Shown here in pieces: positions 1 through 7,700 of a DNA stretch of 13,032 nt (the first letter of the stretch is position 1; each line of letters begins with the position of its first letter). The notes under the pieces are model-generated. The model did not search any database and had not been told where the DNA came from. It saw nothing but the letters and a program-made list of their open reading frames with translations. Source of the stretch: Paracoccaceae bacterium (GTDB taxonomy: Bacteria; Pseudomonadota; Alphaproteobacteria; Rhodobacterales; Rhodobacteraceae). The stretch spans positions 1 through 13,032 of the forward strand of contig JALQTL010000182.1 in NCBI GenBank assembly GCA_023260935.1, given 5' to 3'. The position numbers and the translations under genes are program-made.

Positions 1-9
1 GCGGGTCAT
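1..9 (-). CDS. Possible start of the next gene of the sugar-transport operon (cut by the window edge)
   Basis: On the minus strand an ATG at 9-7 followed by two codons (Met-Thr-Arg) is preceded, seven bases upstream, by the purine-rich AAGGGG, a plausible ribosome binding site. It lies about 120 bases after the stop of the MalG-type permease in the same direction. CUT1 sugar-uptake operons normally also encode an ATPase or a catabolic enzyme, and neither appears elsewhere in the window. With three codons visible, identity cannot be judged and the start itself is tentative. Confidence 0.3.
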
Positions 10-20
10 GCGCTTGCCCC

Positions 21-104
21 TTCATCTTGGTGAAAATACTCACTTCTGTTGTGCCCCGCCCGGCTGTCGGACGCCTCCGGCGGGAGTATTTGGGCCAAGA
101 TGAA
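21..104. repeat. Imperfect inverted repeat of Rhodobacterales intergenic type
   Basis: The arms are 21-41 and 84-104. The reverse complement of the right arm matches the left arm at 18 of 21 positions; the only differences are the three central bases (TGA versus CCC). The loop is about 42 bases and holds a small CGCC-TCC-GGCG hairpin at 72-82. From memory, GC-rich hairpins followed by GGGAGTATTT...CCAAGATGAAG are common between genes in Rhodobacterales genomes. In RNA the arms could form a long stem after the second permease gene, acting as a terminator, attenuator or processing/stability element. The inverted repeat is directly visible; its role is inferred. Confidence 0.75.
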
Positions 105-130
105 GCGGCGGAAGGAAGTGGGTGCCATGG

Positions 131-1072
131 TCATTTGCGCACCGCCCCGAAGGTGATCCCGCGCAAAAGGTGCTTGCGCAGAAGGATGGTGAAGATCATC
201 ACCGGCAGCAGAAACAGCGTGGCCCCTGCCGCCACCGCCGGCCAGTCCTGCCCGCCGACCCCGATGATGGTGGGGATGAAGGGCGGGGCGGTCTGGGCGG
301 TTCCGCTGGTCAGGAGTACGGCAAAGGCATATTCGTTCCAGGCAAAGATCAGGCAGAAGATCGAGGTGGAGGCGATACCGGTCGCCGCCTGCGGCAGCAC
401 GACCTTGCGGAAGGCCTGAAAGCGGGTATAGCCGTCGATCAGCGCGGCCTCTTCATATTCGCGCGGGATTTCGTCGATGAAGCCTTTCAGAAGCCAGACG
501 GCAAGGCTGATGTTGACGGCCGTGTAAAGCAGGATCATCCCCAGATGGGTGTCCGACAGGCCCAGTTCGCGGTACATCAGGAAGATCGGGATCGCGACGG
601 CGATCGGGGGCATCATCCGCGTCGACAGGATGAAGAACAGCAGGTCATCCTTCAGCGGTACCTTGAAGCGGCTGAAGGCATAGGCCGCAAGCGTGCCGAG
701 GAAGATCGACAGGAAGGTGGACCCGAAGCCGATGATGACCGAGTTCATGAAGCGTTCGCCAAAGCGGCTTGGCCCGGCGATCACCATCCCCTGATCGCGC
801 ACGATCTGGTCATACCATGTCTCGGCCGGGGTCAGGGCGGCAAAGGCTTCCTGGCTGACACGGGTGCGGGTGGTGAAGAGGTTCACATAGCCTTCAAGGC
901 TGGGGTCGAACAGCACCTTGGGCGGATAGCTGATGCTGTCGGGCCCCGACTTGAACCCGGTCGAAATGATCCAGGCCAGCGGGATCAGCGTGATCACCAT
1001 GTAAAGGGTCACCAGCACGGCGGCGACAAGCTTTGACCGGGCGCTGGGTTCGGTGACGGAATAGGCGCTCAT
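131..1072 (-). CDS. Carbohydrate ABC transporter permease, MalG type (CUT1 family)
   Basis: This inner-membrane protein is one half of the translocation channel of a binding-protein-dependent sugar importer. It has 313 residues, normal for MalG/UgpE-type permeases. One membrane segment lies near residues 15-37 and several more near 108-135, 145-167, 177-196, 234-255 and 280-299. The cytoplasmic EAA loop that docks on the ATPase is clear at about 207-228, with EEAALIDGYTRFQAFRKVVLP. I chose the ATG at 1072 because GAGGG precedes it and because an upstream in-frame ATG at 1135 would add a proline/arginine-rich stretch unlike any permease N-terminus. It is the third gene of the uptake operon, 73 bases after the MalF-type permease. 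The transported sugar cannot be deduced. Confidence 0.93.
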   Translation of the reverse strand: MSAYSVTEPSARSKLVAAVLVTLYMVITLIPLAWIISTGFKSGPDSISYPPKVLFDPSLEGYVNLFTTRTRVSQEAFAALTPAETWYDQIVRDQGMVIAGPSRFGERFMNSVIIGFGSTFLSIFLGTLAAYAFSRFKVPLKDDLLFFILSTRMMPPIAVAIPIFLMYRELGLSDTHLGMILLYTAVNISLAVWLLKGFIDEIPREYEEAALIDGYTRFQAFRKVVLPQAATGIASTSIFCLIFAWNEYAFAVLLTSGTAQTAPPFIPTIIGVGGQDWPAVAAGATLFLLPVMIFTILLRKHLLRGITFGAVRK

Positions 1073-1108
1073 GATCGGCCCTCGGGGTTTGCGGCGCAGC
1101 CGGGTCGT

Positions 1109-1127
1109 GGGTGGGGGCGGGGGTGGG
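1109..1127 (+). other. Canonical G-quadruplex motif between the two permease genes
   Basis: The plus strand reads GGGTGGGGGCGGGGGTGGG: four runs of at least three G joined by single-base loops (T, C, T). Short-loop motifs like this are the most stable class of intramolecular quadruplex in vitro. The G-rich strand is the template strand of the sugar-transport operon, so the mRNA carries the C-rich complement, poor in G, in the 73-base spacer before the MalG-type permease. That could stall polymerase, or serve as part of a Rho loading site. The motif is visible; any function is inferred. Confidence 0.8.
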
Positions 1128-1145
1128 AAGCGCAATTCAGCGGCA

Positions 1146-2093
1146 TCAGCGTTCCTTCACCTTGTTCAGCGCCTTGACGTAGATCGAGGCAAGGCCGAAG
1201 ACGGTGACGAAAAGGATGATCGCATAGGCCGAACTATAGCCCGTGCGCCATTTCTCGAAGGCCTCGCGCTTCAGATCGATGGAGGCCAGAAGTGTTTCGT
1301 TCCCCGGGCCGCCGCCTGTCAGCAGCACCACCATGTCGAACATCTTGAAATTCTCGATGCCCCGGAACAGCACGGCCAGCATCAGGAAGGGCAGGACCAT
1401 CGGCACCGTGATCGTCCAGAACTGGCGCCACTTCGAGGCCCGGTCGATCTCGGCCGCCTCATATATGTAGTCGGGAATGGAGCGCAGGCCCGCAAGGCAG
1501 ATCAGCATCACGAAAGGCGTCCACATCCAGGTGTCGACGATGATGATCGACCATTTCGCAAGCCCCCCCGCGCCCAGCATAGAGAAGGAGGAGGCCGGAA
1601 TGCCGGTGAAAAGCTCGACCACATAATTGATCAGCCCGATCTGGGGTTGATAGAGGAAGGTCCAGAAATTGCCCACCACCGCGGGCGACAGCATCATCGG
1701 CAGCACGATCAGCGTCGTCACCAGATCGTTGCCCTTGAACTTGCGGTTGATCAGCCATGCGAGGGTGAAGCCGATGACAACCTGAAGCGCGATCGTCCAC
1801 AGCAGGAAATGCGCGGTGGTCTGCATGTTGGCCCAGATGCCGTCATCGGTCAGGATGCGCTCGTAATTGCGCAGGCCCACCCATTCCACCTCACGGCCCG
1901 GCCGGTTGGCCGCGTAATTGGTAAAGGAAAGGCGCACCGTCCAGATCAGCGGAAAGATGTTGATCGCCAGCAGCAGAAAGATCGTGGGTGCCACGAAAAG
2001 CCAGGCGATTGTGCGGTCTGACAGGCCGCGGACCCGGGCCGCCACGGAAGGCGGGGTCGCGCGCGCCAATCTGTCGATGGGCGTGTGGGGCAT
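1146..2093 (-). CDS. Carbohydrate ABC transporter permease, MalF/UgpA type (CUT1 family)
   Basis: This 315-residue inner-membrane protein pairs with the next gene's product to form the sugar channel. A cytoplasmic N-terminus of about 28 residues leads into a first membrane helix at about 30-55. Further hydrophobic segments lie near 94-116, 124-148, 181-204, 229-246 and 288-306. The EAA loop contacting the ATPase lies at about 212-232 (EAAEIDRASKWRQFWTITVPM), followed by the GGGPGNET stretch at 260-267 typical of MalF/UgpA proteins. It starts 60 bases after the binding-protein stop. The ribosome site is weak (ACGGAA), and the next in-frame Met is at residue 90, inside the conserved region, so this start is secure. 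The substrate is unknown. Confidence 0.94.
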   Translation of the reverse strand: MPHTPIDRLARATPPSVAARVRGLSDRTIAWLFVAPTIFLLLAINIFPLIWTVRLSFTNYAANRPGREVEWVGLRNYERILTDDGIWANMQTTAHFLLWTIALQVVIGFTLAWLINRKFKGNDLVTTLIVLPMMLSPAVVGNFWTFLYQPQIGLINYVVELFTGIPASSFSMLGAGGLAKWSIIIVDTWMWTPFVMLICLAGLRSIPDYIYEAAEIDRASKWRQFWTITVPMVLPFLMLAVLFRGIENFKMFDMVVLLTGGGPGNETLLASIDLKREAFEKWRTGYSSAYAIILFVTVFGLASIYVKALNKVKER

Positions 2094-2113
2094 GGGATTG
2101 TTCCGTCTGAAGG

Positions 2114-2141
2114 GGGCGCCAGAGCATGTGCCCCGGCGCCC
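2114..2141 (-). other. Hairpin between binding-protein and permease genes
   Basis: A perfect 7-base inverted repeat, GGGCGCC at 2114-2120 and GGCGCCC at 2135-2141, with a 14-base loop, fills most of the 60-base gap between the binding-protein stop and the MalF-type permease start. No T-run follows in the transcribed direction, so it is not a classical intrinsic terminator. In many ABC operons a hairpin here protects the upstream mRNA or causes partial termination, so the binding protein is made in excess over the membrane parts. That role is inferred from position. Confidence 0.6.
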
Positions 2142-2153
2142 GTATCGCGGGGC

Positions 2154-3470
2154 TTACAGCTTGCCTTCGTCTTCGAAGACCTCGGTCCAGTCGGCGATCA
2201 GGCCATCCAGCGCTTCCTGTGCCGTGCCCTGATCGGCCACGATGTAATTGTGCAGCCGTTCCTGCATGGCCAGCAGCAGGCTGGCATAGGCCGGTTCCTG
2301 CCAGAAGTCCTGCACCCCGCCCATGGCTTCCAGGAAATCGCCCGCGAAGGGCGCGCTGTCCTTGAAGCCGGGGTCGTTCAGCACCGAGTTGTGGCAGGAA
2401 TACCCGCCCATCGACCACCATTTCGCCTGAACATCGGGCTGGGCAAACCATTTCACATAGGCCAGCGCCCCATCCATGTTGTCGGTATAGGACACCACCG
2501 AAAGCCCCTGTCCGCCCAGCGTGCTGGCGGCCACGTTTTGCGGCGGATTCACGAAGAAGTCGATCTTGTCGCCCCCTGTGTTGGGGTCGGCGTAAAGGCC
2601 CGGGAAGAAGGCGAACCAGTTCATCGCCATCGCCACCTGACCGGATTTGAACGCATCCAGCGACTGCTCCATATAGGCGTTGTCATAGCCGGGGGGCGTG
2701 CCGGTCTTGTAAAGCTCCTTGTAGAACTCAAGGGCTTCCACCGCGGCGGGCGAATTTACCGCGCCTTCCATGTCATATTTGCCGGGGGTGTTCTCATATT
2801 TGAAGCCCCAGGCATAAAGCGCGCCCGTGGCCCCCATGGTGATGCCTTCGGACCCGCGCTCGGTGAAGATCGAGGCGCCATAGACGGTCTGGCCATCAAT
2901 CTCGCGGCCCTGGAAGAACTGGGCGATTTCCAGCAGTTCCTTCTGGGTCTTGGGCTCGCCAAGGTCGCGGCCGTATTTTTCCTTGAAAGCGGCCTGAATC
3001 TCGGGCCGGGCGAACCAGTCCTTGCGATAGAACCAGCCGTTCGCATCGCCCATTGCGGGCAGGGCATAGTAGTTGGGGGTGCCCTTCGGCCAGGTTGAAT
3101 AGGCATAGACGGTCGCCGGGGCGAAATCGTCCATGCTGATGTTTTCCGATGCGAAAAAGTCGTTCAGCTTGACATAGTGGCCGTTCTCGGCGCTGCCGCC
3201 GATCCACTGGCTGTCGCCGATCAGCAGATCGCAAAGCTGGCCGCCCGAGTTCAGTTCGTTCAGCATGCGGTCCGCGAAATTGGGCCATGGCACGAATTCG
3301 AAGTTCATCTTGATGCCCGACTGGGCCTCGAAATCCTTGGAAAGCTCAACCAGCGCATTGGCCGGATCCCAGGCCGCCCAGCACAGCGTCAACTCGTTCG
3401 ATTGGGCGCTGGCGGCGCCTGCGGACAACAGGGCCGCAGCCGCGGTTGCAGTCAGAAGTCTTCCCTTCAT
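2154..3470 (-). CDS. Extracellular sugar-binding protein of a CUT1 ABC transporter (family 1 solute-binding protein)
   Basis: This periplasmic receptor captures a carbohydrate and delivers it to the two permeases encoded downstream. The 438-residue protein opens with a Sec signal peptide (MKGRLL, then an alanine-rich core) ending in ASA, so cleavage after about residue 22 is likely. There is no lipobox cysteine, which suggests a soluble protein. The mature part begins like MalE/UgpB-type proteins, with a strand (ELTLCWAAWD) followed by a helix ending in QSGIKMNFEF, and has the usual family length. I chose the ATG at 3470 because GGGAGGAA sits just upstream; an ATG at 3485 would place that site inside the gene. 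It is the first gene of the transporter operon, divided from the upstream repressor gene by 166 bases with a putative operator. The ligand cannot be told; this family covers oligosaccharides, polyols and glycerol phosphate. Confidence 0.93.
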   Translation of the reverse strand: MKGRLLTATAAAALLSAGAASAQSNELTLCWAAWDPANALVELSKDFEAQSGIKMNFEFVPWPNFADRMLNELNSGGQLCDLLIGDSQWIGGSAENGHYVKLNDFFASENISMDDFAPATVYAYSTWPKGTPNYYALPAMGDANGWFYRKDWFARPEIQAAFKEKYGRDLGEPKTQKELLEIAQFFQGREIDGQTVYGASIFTERGSEGITMGATGALYAWGFKYENTPGKYDMEGAVNSPAAVEALEFYKELYKTGTPPGYDNAYMEQSLDAFKSGQVAMAMNWFAFFPGLYADPNTGGDKIDFFVNPPQNVAASTLGGQGLSVVSYTDNMDGALAYVKWFAQPDVQAKWWSMGGYSCHNSVLNDPGFKDSAPFAGDFLEAMGGVQDFWQEPAYASLLLAMQERLHNYIVADQGTAQEALDGLIADWTEVFEDEGKL

Positions 3471-3542
3471 CTCGTTTCCTCCCATGGTTGGATGATCTGG
3501 TGTGCCTGGTCTGAAATCTGCCGGGCCTTCTGCCGATGGCTG

Positions 3543-3572
3543 ACCTTACGCGGGGAAAAGCGGACCTGTCCA
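3543..3572 (-). promoter_or_regulatory. Tentative promoter of the sugar-transport operon
   Basis: On the minus strand TGGACA (3572-3567, five of six bases of the -35 consensus) is followed after 18 bases by TAAGGT (3548-3543, three of six of the -10 consensus), about 70 bases before the binding-protein start. The palindromic operator lies 7 bases upstream of the -35 box. The -10 match is weak, so the true promoter could be elsewhere in the 166-base gap. Confidence 0.3.
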
Positions 3573-3579
3573 GCATTTT

Positions 3580-3595
3580 TGAGGGACGTACCTCA
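3580..3595. promoter_or_regulatory. Putative LacI-family operator in front of the sugar-transport operon
   Basis: TGAGGGACGTACCTCA is a 16-base palindrome with a single mismatched pair and a central CG, the usual layout for LacI-family operators. Read on the minus strand, its first 11 bases (TGAGGTACGTC) are identical to the start of the site at 4711-4726 in front of the repressor gene. The CCTCAT within it also pairs with ATGAGG at 3607-3612, so a second half-site may lie alongside. Sharing between the two control regions makes this the likely binding site of the adjacent repressor. Confidence 0.7.
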
Positions 3596-3617
3596 TGCTT
3601 GCGGAAATGAGGTCGCT

Positions 3618-3640
3618 CAAAGGGCTTTGGCTGAATTCAG
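3618..3640. other. Two small palindromes at the end of the repressor gene
   Basis: CAAAGGGCTTTG (3618-3629; five paired bases flanking GG) is followed by the perfect 10-base palindrome CTGAATTCAG (3631-3640), which includes the repressor's stop codon. In the transcribed direction they come just after or at the end of the repressor gene. There is no T-run, so an intrinsic terminator is not convincing. They may be further protein-binding sites in the control region, or chance. Confidence 0.4.
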
Positions 3641-4677
3641 GCGGTGGCGGGGGGCAGATTCTCGCGGATCACGATCTCGATCCGCAGCGTTTCCTGCGAT
3701 TCGTCTATCGGCTGGCGGTCGGCCTTGGCGCGCAACACCCGCAAGGCTGACCGCGCCAGATGGCCAAGGTTCTGGGTGATGACGGCATCCATGTGCCCGC
3801 TTTCCAGCGCCTGCCGCGTGTGGGGCGTCAGTTCATGCCCGATCACCGTCACCCGGCCCAGAAGCCCGAATTCCGACAGCACCGCCGCCAGCGCCCGGTG
3901 GCCCGACCCCAGAAGATAGATGCCCGTCACATCCGGCGCATGGGCCAGCATCTGCCGCACGGCCTGCCGCAGGGTGGCGGGCTGGCCGTGGGTTTCCAGC
4001 GATTGCAGCACCTCGATCCCCGGAAAGTTGCGCTGCATCACCTCATCAAAGCCCCGTCGCCGTTCGATGCTTTCGCGCAGATGCATGGAATTGGCGATCA
4101 CCATGACCCGGCCCCGTGCCCCGCCCAGAAACCGCCCCATCAGCACCCCCGCGGTACGCCCCGAGGCTTGGGCATCAATGCCAACATAATGATCCCGTTC
4201 AGTATTTGGCAGGTCTGACACGATGGCCACCACCGGCAGCCCCTTGGCGCGCAGCGCCTTGACGGCATCGCGCACCACCGGTGTTTCGGGCGCCATCAGC
4301 GCCACGCCCGAAAGATCGCGCGCGGGCAGGGCGGCCAGCTGGGCGGCCAGCGCATGCATGTCTTCGGCGGGAAAGCGGTGCAGCTCCATGCCCACCCGCG
4401 CGGTCGCGGCGCCGGCCGCCGCTTCTTGCAGCGCATCGATCAGCGTCTGGACGAACTGGCTTTCGGTATCGGGCAGAAAGATCGCCATGCGGTAATCGCG
4501 CCCGCGGGCCAGATTGGCGGCCGCCACGTCGCGCACATAGCCAAGCCGGCGGATGGCGTCGTTCACGGCATGGATGGTCTTGTCGCGCACGCCGGGCCGG
4601 GCGTTCAGCACGCGGTCCACGGTGGCCAGGCTGACGCCTGCCTCGCGCGCGATGTCATTCACCGTGGGTCTGGTCAT
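3637..4677 (-). CDS. LacI-family transcriptional repressor of the adjacent sugar-uptake operon
   Basis: This 346-residue cytoplasmic regulator binds DNA as a dimer and normally releases it when a sugar ligand binds. The N-terminal helix-turn-helix is textbook (TVNDIAREAGVSLATVDRVLN, about 5-25), followed by the hinge region to about residue 60 and a periplasmic-binding-protein-like ligand and dimer domain from about 63 to the end (starting YRMAIFLPD). Length is normal for the family. AGAGGGG lies eight bases before the ATG. The gene precedes the binding-protein gene in the same direction. A palindrome overlapping its own -35 box and a related one before the transporter suggest that it represses itself and the transporter. 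The inducer is unknown, presumably the transported sugar or a derivative. Confidence 0.93.
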   Translation of the reverse strand: MTRPTVNDIAREAGVSLATVDRVLNARPGVRDKTIHAVNDAIRRLGYVRDVAAANLARGRDYRMAIFLPDTESQFVQTLIDALQEAAAGAATARVGMELHRFPAEDMHALAAQLAALPARDLSGVALMAPETPVVRDAVKALRAKGLPVVAIVSDLPNTERDHYVGIDAQASGRTAGVLMGRFLGGARGRVMVIANSMHLRESIERRRGFDEVMQRNFPGIEVLQSLETHGQPATLRQAVRQMLAHAPDVTGIYLLGSGHRALAAVLSEFGLLGRVTVIGHELTPHTRQALESGHMDAVITQNLGHLARSALRVLRAKADRQPIDESQETLRIEIVIRENLPPATA

Positions 4678-4694
4678 GGCACCCCTCTGGATGC

Positions 4695-4723
4695 AGTATC
4701 CCGGCAGGTCTGAGGTACGTCAA
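4695..4723 (-). promoter_or_regulatory. Promoter of the LacI-family repressor gene
   Basis: On the minus strand TTGACG (4723-4718, five of six bases of the -35 consensus) and GATACT (4700-4695, four of six of the -10 consensus) are separated by the optimal 17 bases. The -10 box lies 17 bases before the ATG, giving a short leader. The -35 box sits inside the palindrome at 4711-4726, the geometry expected for autorepression. The promoter starts about 25 bases after the synthetase stop codon, with no clear terminator between, so some readthrough from that gene is possible. Confidence 0.6.
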
Positions 4724-4726
4724 TCA
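4711..4726. promoter_or_regulatory. Putative operator overlapping the repressor promoter
   Basis: TGAGGTACGTCAATCA has five of eight paired positions as a palindrome around a central CG. Its first 11 bases repeat, in reverse-complement orientation, the operator at 3580-3595. It covers the -35 box of the repressor gene's promoter. As the less symmetrical of the two sites it may bind more weakly, as is common for autoregulatory operators; that is inference. Confidence 0.65.
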
Positions 4727-4748
4727 CTTTCGCGACCCGGCCTGCCGG

Positions 4749-7700
4749 TCAGCCCTTGCCGCGGCGCATGGCGCGCTGCATCTGGGCTGCAAGCCGGTCC
4801 ACATTCGGCGGTTGCAGAATGGAAAGATGGTCGCCCGGCACATCGATCAGCTCGAAGCCAGCCCCGGCGACAGGCGCCCAGCCCAAACCATCCTCGGTGC
4901 TTTCGGGGCTGTCAAAGACATTGGCCCCGGCGCGGAAGATGGTCAGCGGTATGTCGATGGGTTGCGCGTCATAGGCCTGAACCGCCAGTTCATTGGCCGC
5001 CACGAAGGTGCTGATCGTCAGCGGCGCGGTTTCGCCCTTGGCCGAGGCCATGCGGACGCGCGCCTTTTCTACCCGGTTTCGCAGATCGGTCAGCCGGTTG
5101 GAAAGGATATGCAGGAAATACCCCGCCCCTTCGCTGCGCAGCCGCCGGCCATGGGCCATCAGCCGCGCCGTGCCCTTCAGCCGCGACCGCCCGCCCGGGC
5201 CTTCGGCATCGAACAGCGCCAGCATCCGCACCTCGCGCCCCGCGGCATGCAGCTGCCGCGCCAGATCGAAGGCGATGTAGCTGCCCAGCGATACCGCCGC
5301 CAGACTGACCGGGCCATCGGGATAATGGCGCTGGATATCGTCGAAATAGCAGCGCGCCGTCGCCTCGACGCCGATGGGCGTGTCTTGTGTGAGCAGGCCC
5401 ACCGTCAGCCCCAGCACTGGCTGGTCAGGCCCCAGCACGCGGGCAAGGGGGCGGTAATATTCCTCGTTCCGGCCCAGCACATGCACGCCGAACAGCGGCG
5501 GCAGGCTGCCCTGCGGCTGGATCGGAATGATATAGCGCGGGCCCACCTGCGCGGCACGGATCGCCCCGGCCAGCGCGCGCGGCGTGGGGTTGCGGTGCAG
5601 GTCGCCCACCCCCAGCCGCAGGCCCAGCGCCGCCTCGATCTGGCCCACAAGCTGCACCGCCATCAGCGAATGCCCGCCCAGATCGTGAAAACTGTCATCC
5701 GGCCCCACGGCCTCCAGCCCCAGCGTCTGCGCCATCAGCCCGGCGATCCGCAGCGTTTCGGGATCGGCACTGGCGGTGCTTCCCGCACCTTGGGCTTGCG
5801 GTTCGGGAACGGGCAGGGCGGCGGTGTCGATCTTGCCGCCCGGGGTGCGCGGAAAATCCTCTACCGCGACCAGCGTGGGCAGCATATGCGGCGGCAACTG
5901 GCGCGCCGCATTCCGGCGCAGCAGCGCCACATCGGGCAGCGGCGCGCCTTCGGCCCCCGTCACCCATGCCACCAGGCGCGCCGCATGCGTGCCCGGGGCG
6001 TGAACCAGCGCCACCGCGCGGCCCACGGCCGGGTCTTTTTCCAGCACCCGTTCGATATGCCGCAGGTCGATGCGAAAGCCCCGCACCTTCACCTGCCGGT
6101 CACGCCGGCCCAGAAAACACAAGGCGCCATCCGCCCGCCACAGCGCCCGGTCGCCGGTGCGATAGATCCTCCCCCTGCCGGTGAAGCGGTCGGGCCGGAA
6201 AGCCTCGGCCGTCTGGTCGTCGCGCCCGATATAGCCGTCGCTGACCGCCGGCCCCCCGATCCACAAATCCCCCTGCGCGCCCCTTGGCGCCAAGGAACCG
6301 TCGGCCGCCAGCACATAGGCCCGCGCATGCGGCGTGGGCCGGCCTATCGGAATATCCTCGCCCGGGGCAATCCGGCCGGGTTCGTGCAGCGTGCAGGTGA
6401 TGGTCGTCTCGGTCGGGCCATAGCCGTTCAGCCAGCGCACATCGGGCACGATCCGCTGCCAGGTGGCAAGCGCGCGCGGGTTGATCCGCTCGCCGCCCAC
6501 GATGACAAGGCGCACCGAAGCCGGCAGGCGGCGGCTGGACCGGGCCATGTCATCCACCAGCACATGCCAGAACGCCGTGGGCAGGTTCAAGACGCTGATG
6601 CCCTGCGCCTCCACCTCGGCCAGAAAGCTGGCCACCGATCCGGCCATGGCCTCGCTGCGCAGGATCACATGGGCGCCCGCCAGCAGCGTCGGGATCATCT
6701 CCTCGATCGACACGTCGAAGGACAGGCTGGCAAATTGCAAGCCGCGGTCCCGGGGGGTCAGCGCGAATTCGCCGCGCATTGCCACGCCATGCGCCACCAG
6801 CGCCCGCATCGGCACCCGCACCCCCTTTGGCACCCCGGTCGAGCCCGAGGTATAGATGACATAGGCCAGACGGTCCGGGTCGGGCGCGAGGCGGTCGGGC
6901 GGGGTGTCGGCAGGGGCGGCGCCGGGGGGGATCAGCGTCATCCCCTCGGGATGTTCAGTTCCCGGGGCCGCCACCATCAGCCGGGCGCCGCAGTCTTTCA
7001 GCATGTGGTCGATCACGCTGCGCGGATAGGTCGGGTCCACCGGCAGAAAGGCGGCACCGGCCTTCAGAACGGCCAGCAGCGCCACCACGAAATCGGGCGA
7101 CCGGCCCAGACAGACCGCCACGATCTGCCCCGGCCCCGCACCCTGCGCGACCAGCGCCCGCGCCAGACCGTTGGCCCGACGGTGCAGGTCGCCATGGCAC
7201 AGCACCTCGTCATGGCCCACCATCGACAGGGCGGCCGCCTCCGGCTGGCGCGCGGCCACCTCTTCCAGCAGGCTGGCCATGCAGGGCGGGGCTTCGGGCA
7301 ACTTGTGGTCGGGCCGCCCCAGTGCCAGAACCGCGGCTTCTTCGGCCCTTGGCAGCATGGTCAGCGTGGCCAGTGGCGCATCGGGGCGGGCCTTGGCAAA
7401 CGATGCCAGAAGTTCGGCAAAATGCGTCAGCATCGCCCCCGCGCGGTCGGCGGGCACCATCTGCGGGTCATGTTCCAGCACCACATGCATCTGCCGGTCG
7501 CCATAAACCGCAAGGGTCAGGGGCAGGGCGCCTTCCTCGCGCAGATCGACGCGGCGCTTCTGCCAGGCGGGGTCTGCCTTGCGCAGCATTTCCGTCAGGC
7601 TGGCGCGTTCGAACATCACCATGGACGAAAACAGCGCCTGACTGCCGGGCAATTCGGCCCAGCGGCGAATATCTGTCAGCGCGGCATGTTCATGGGGTTG

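Noticed and set aside
122..1036. 304-codon open frame on the plus strand opposite the MalG-type permease
   Set aside because: Composition is dominated by Gly, Arg, Asp and Gln, and it opposes a clear permease with membrane helices and an EAA loop.
3471..3485. Alternative start of the sugar-binding protein at 3485
   Set aside because: It would place the strong GGGAGGAA site inside the coding region and spoil the n-region of the signal peptide.
3618..3640. Intrinsic terminator of the repressor gene
   Set aside because: The palindromes are short and no T-run follows in the transcribed direction, so I list them only as palindromes.
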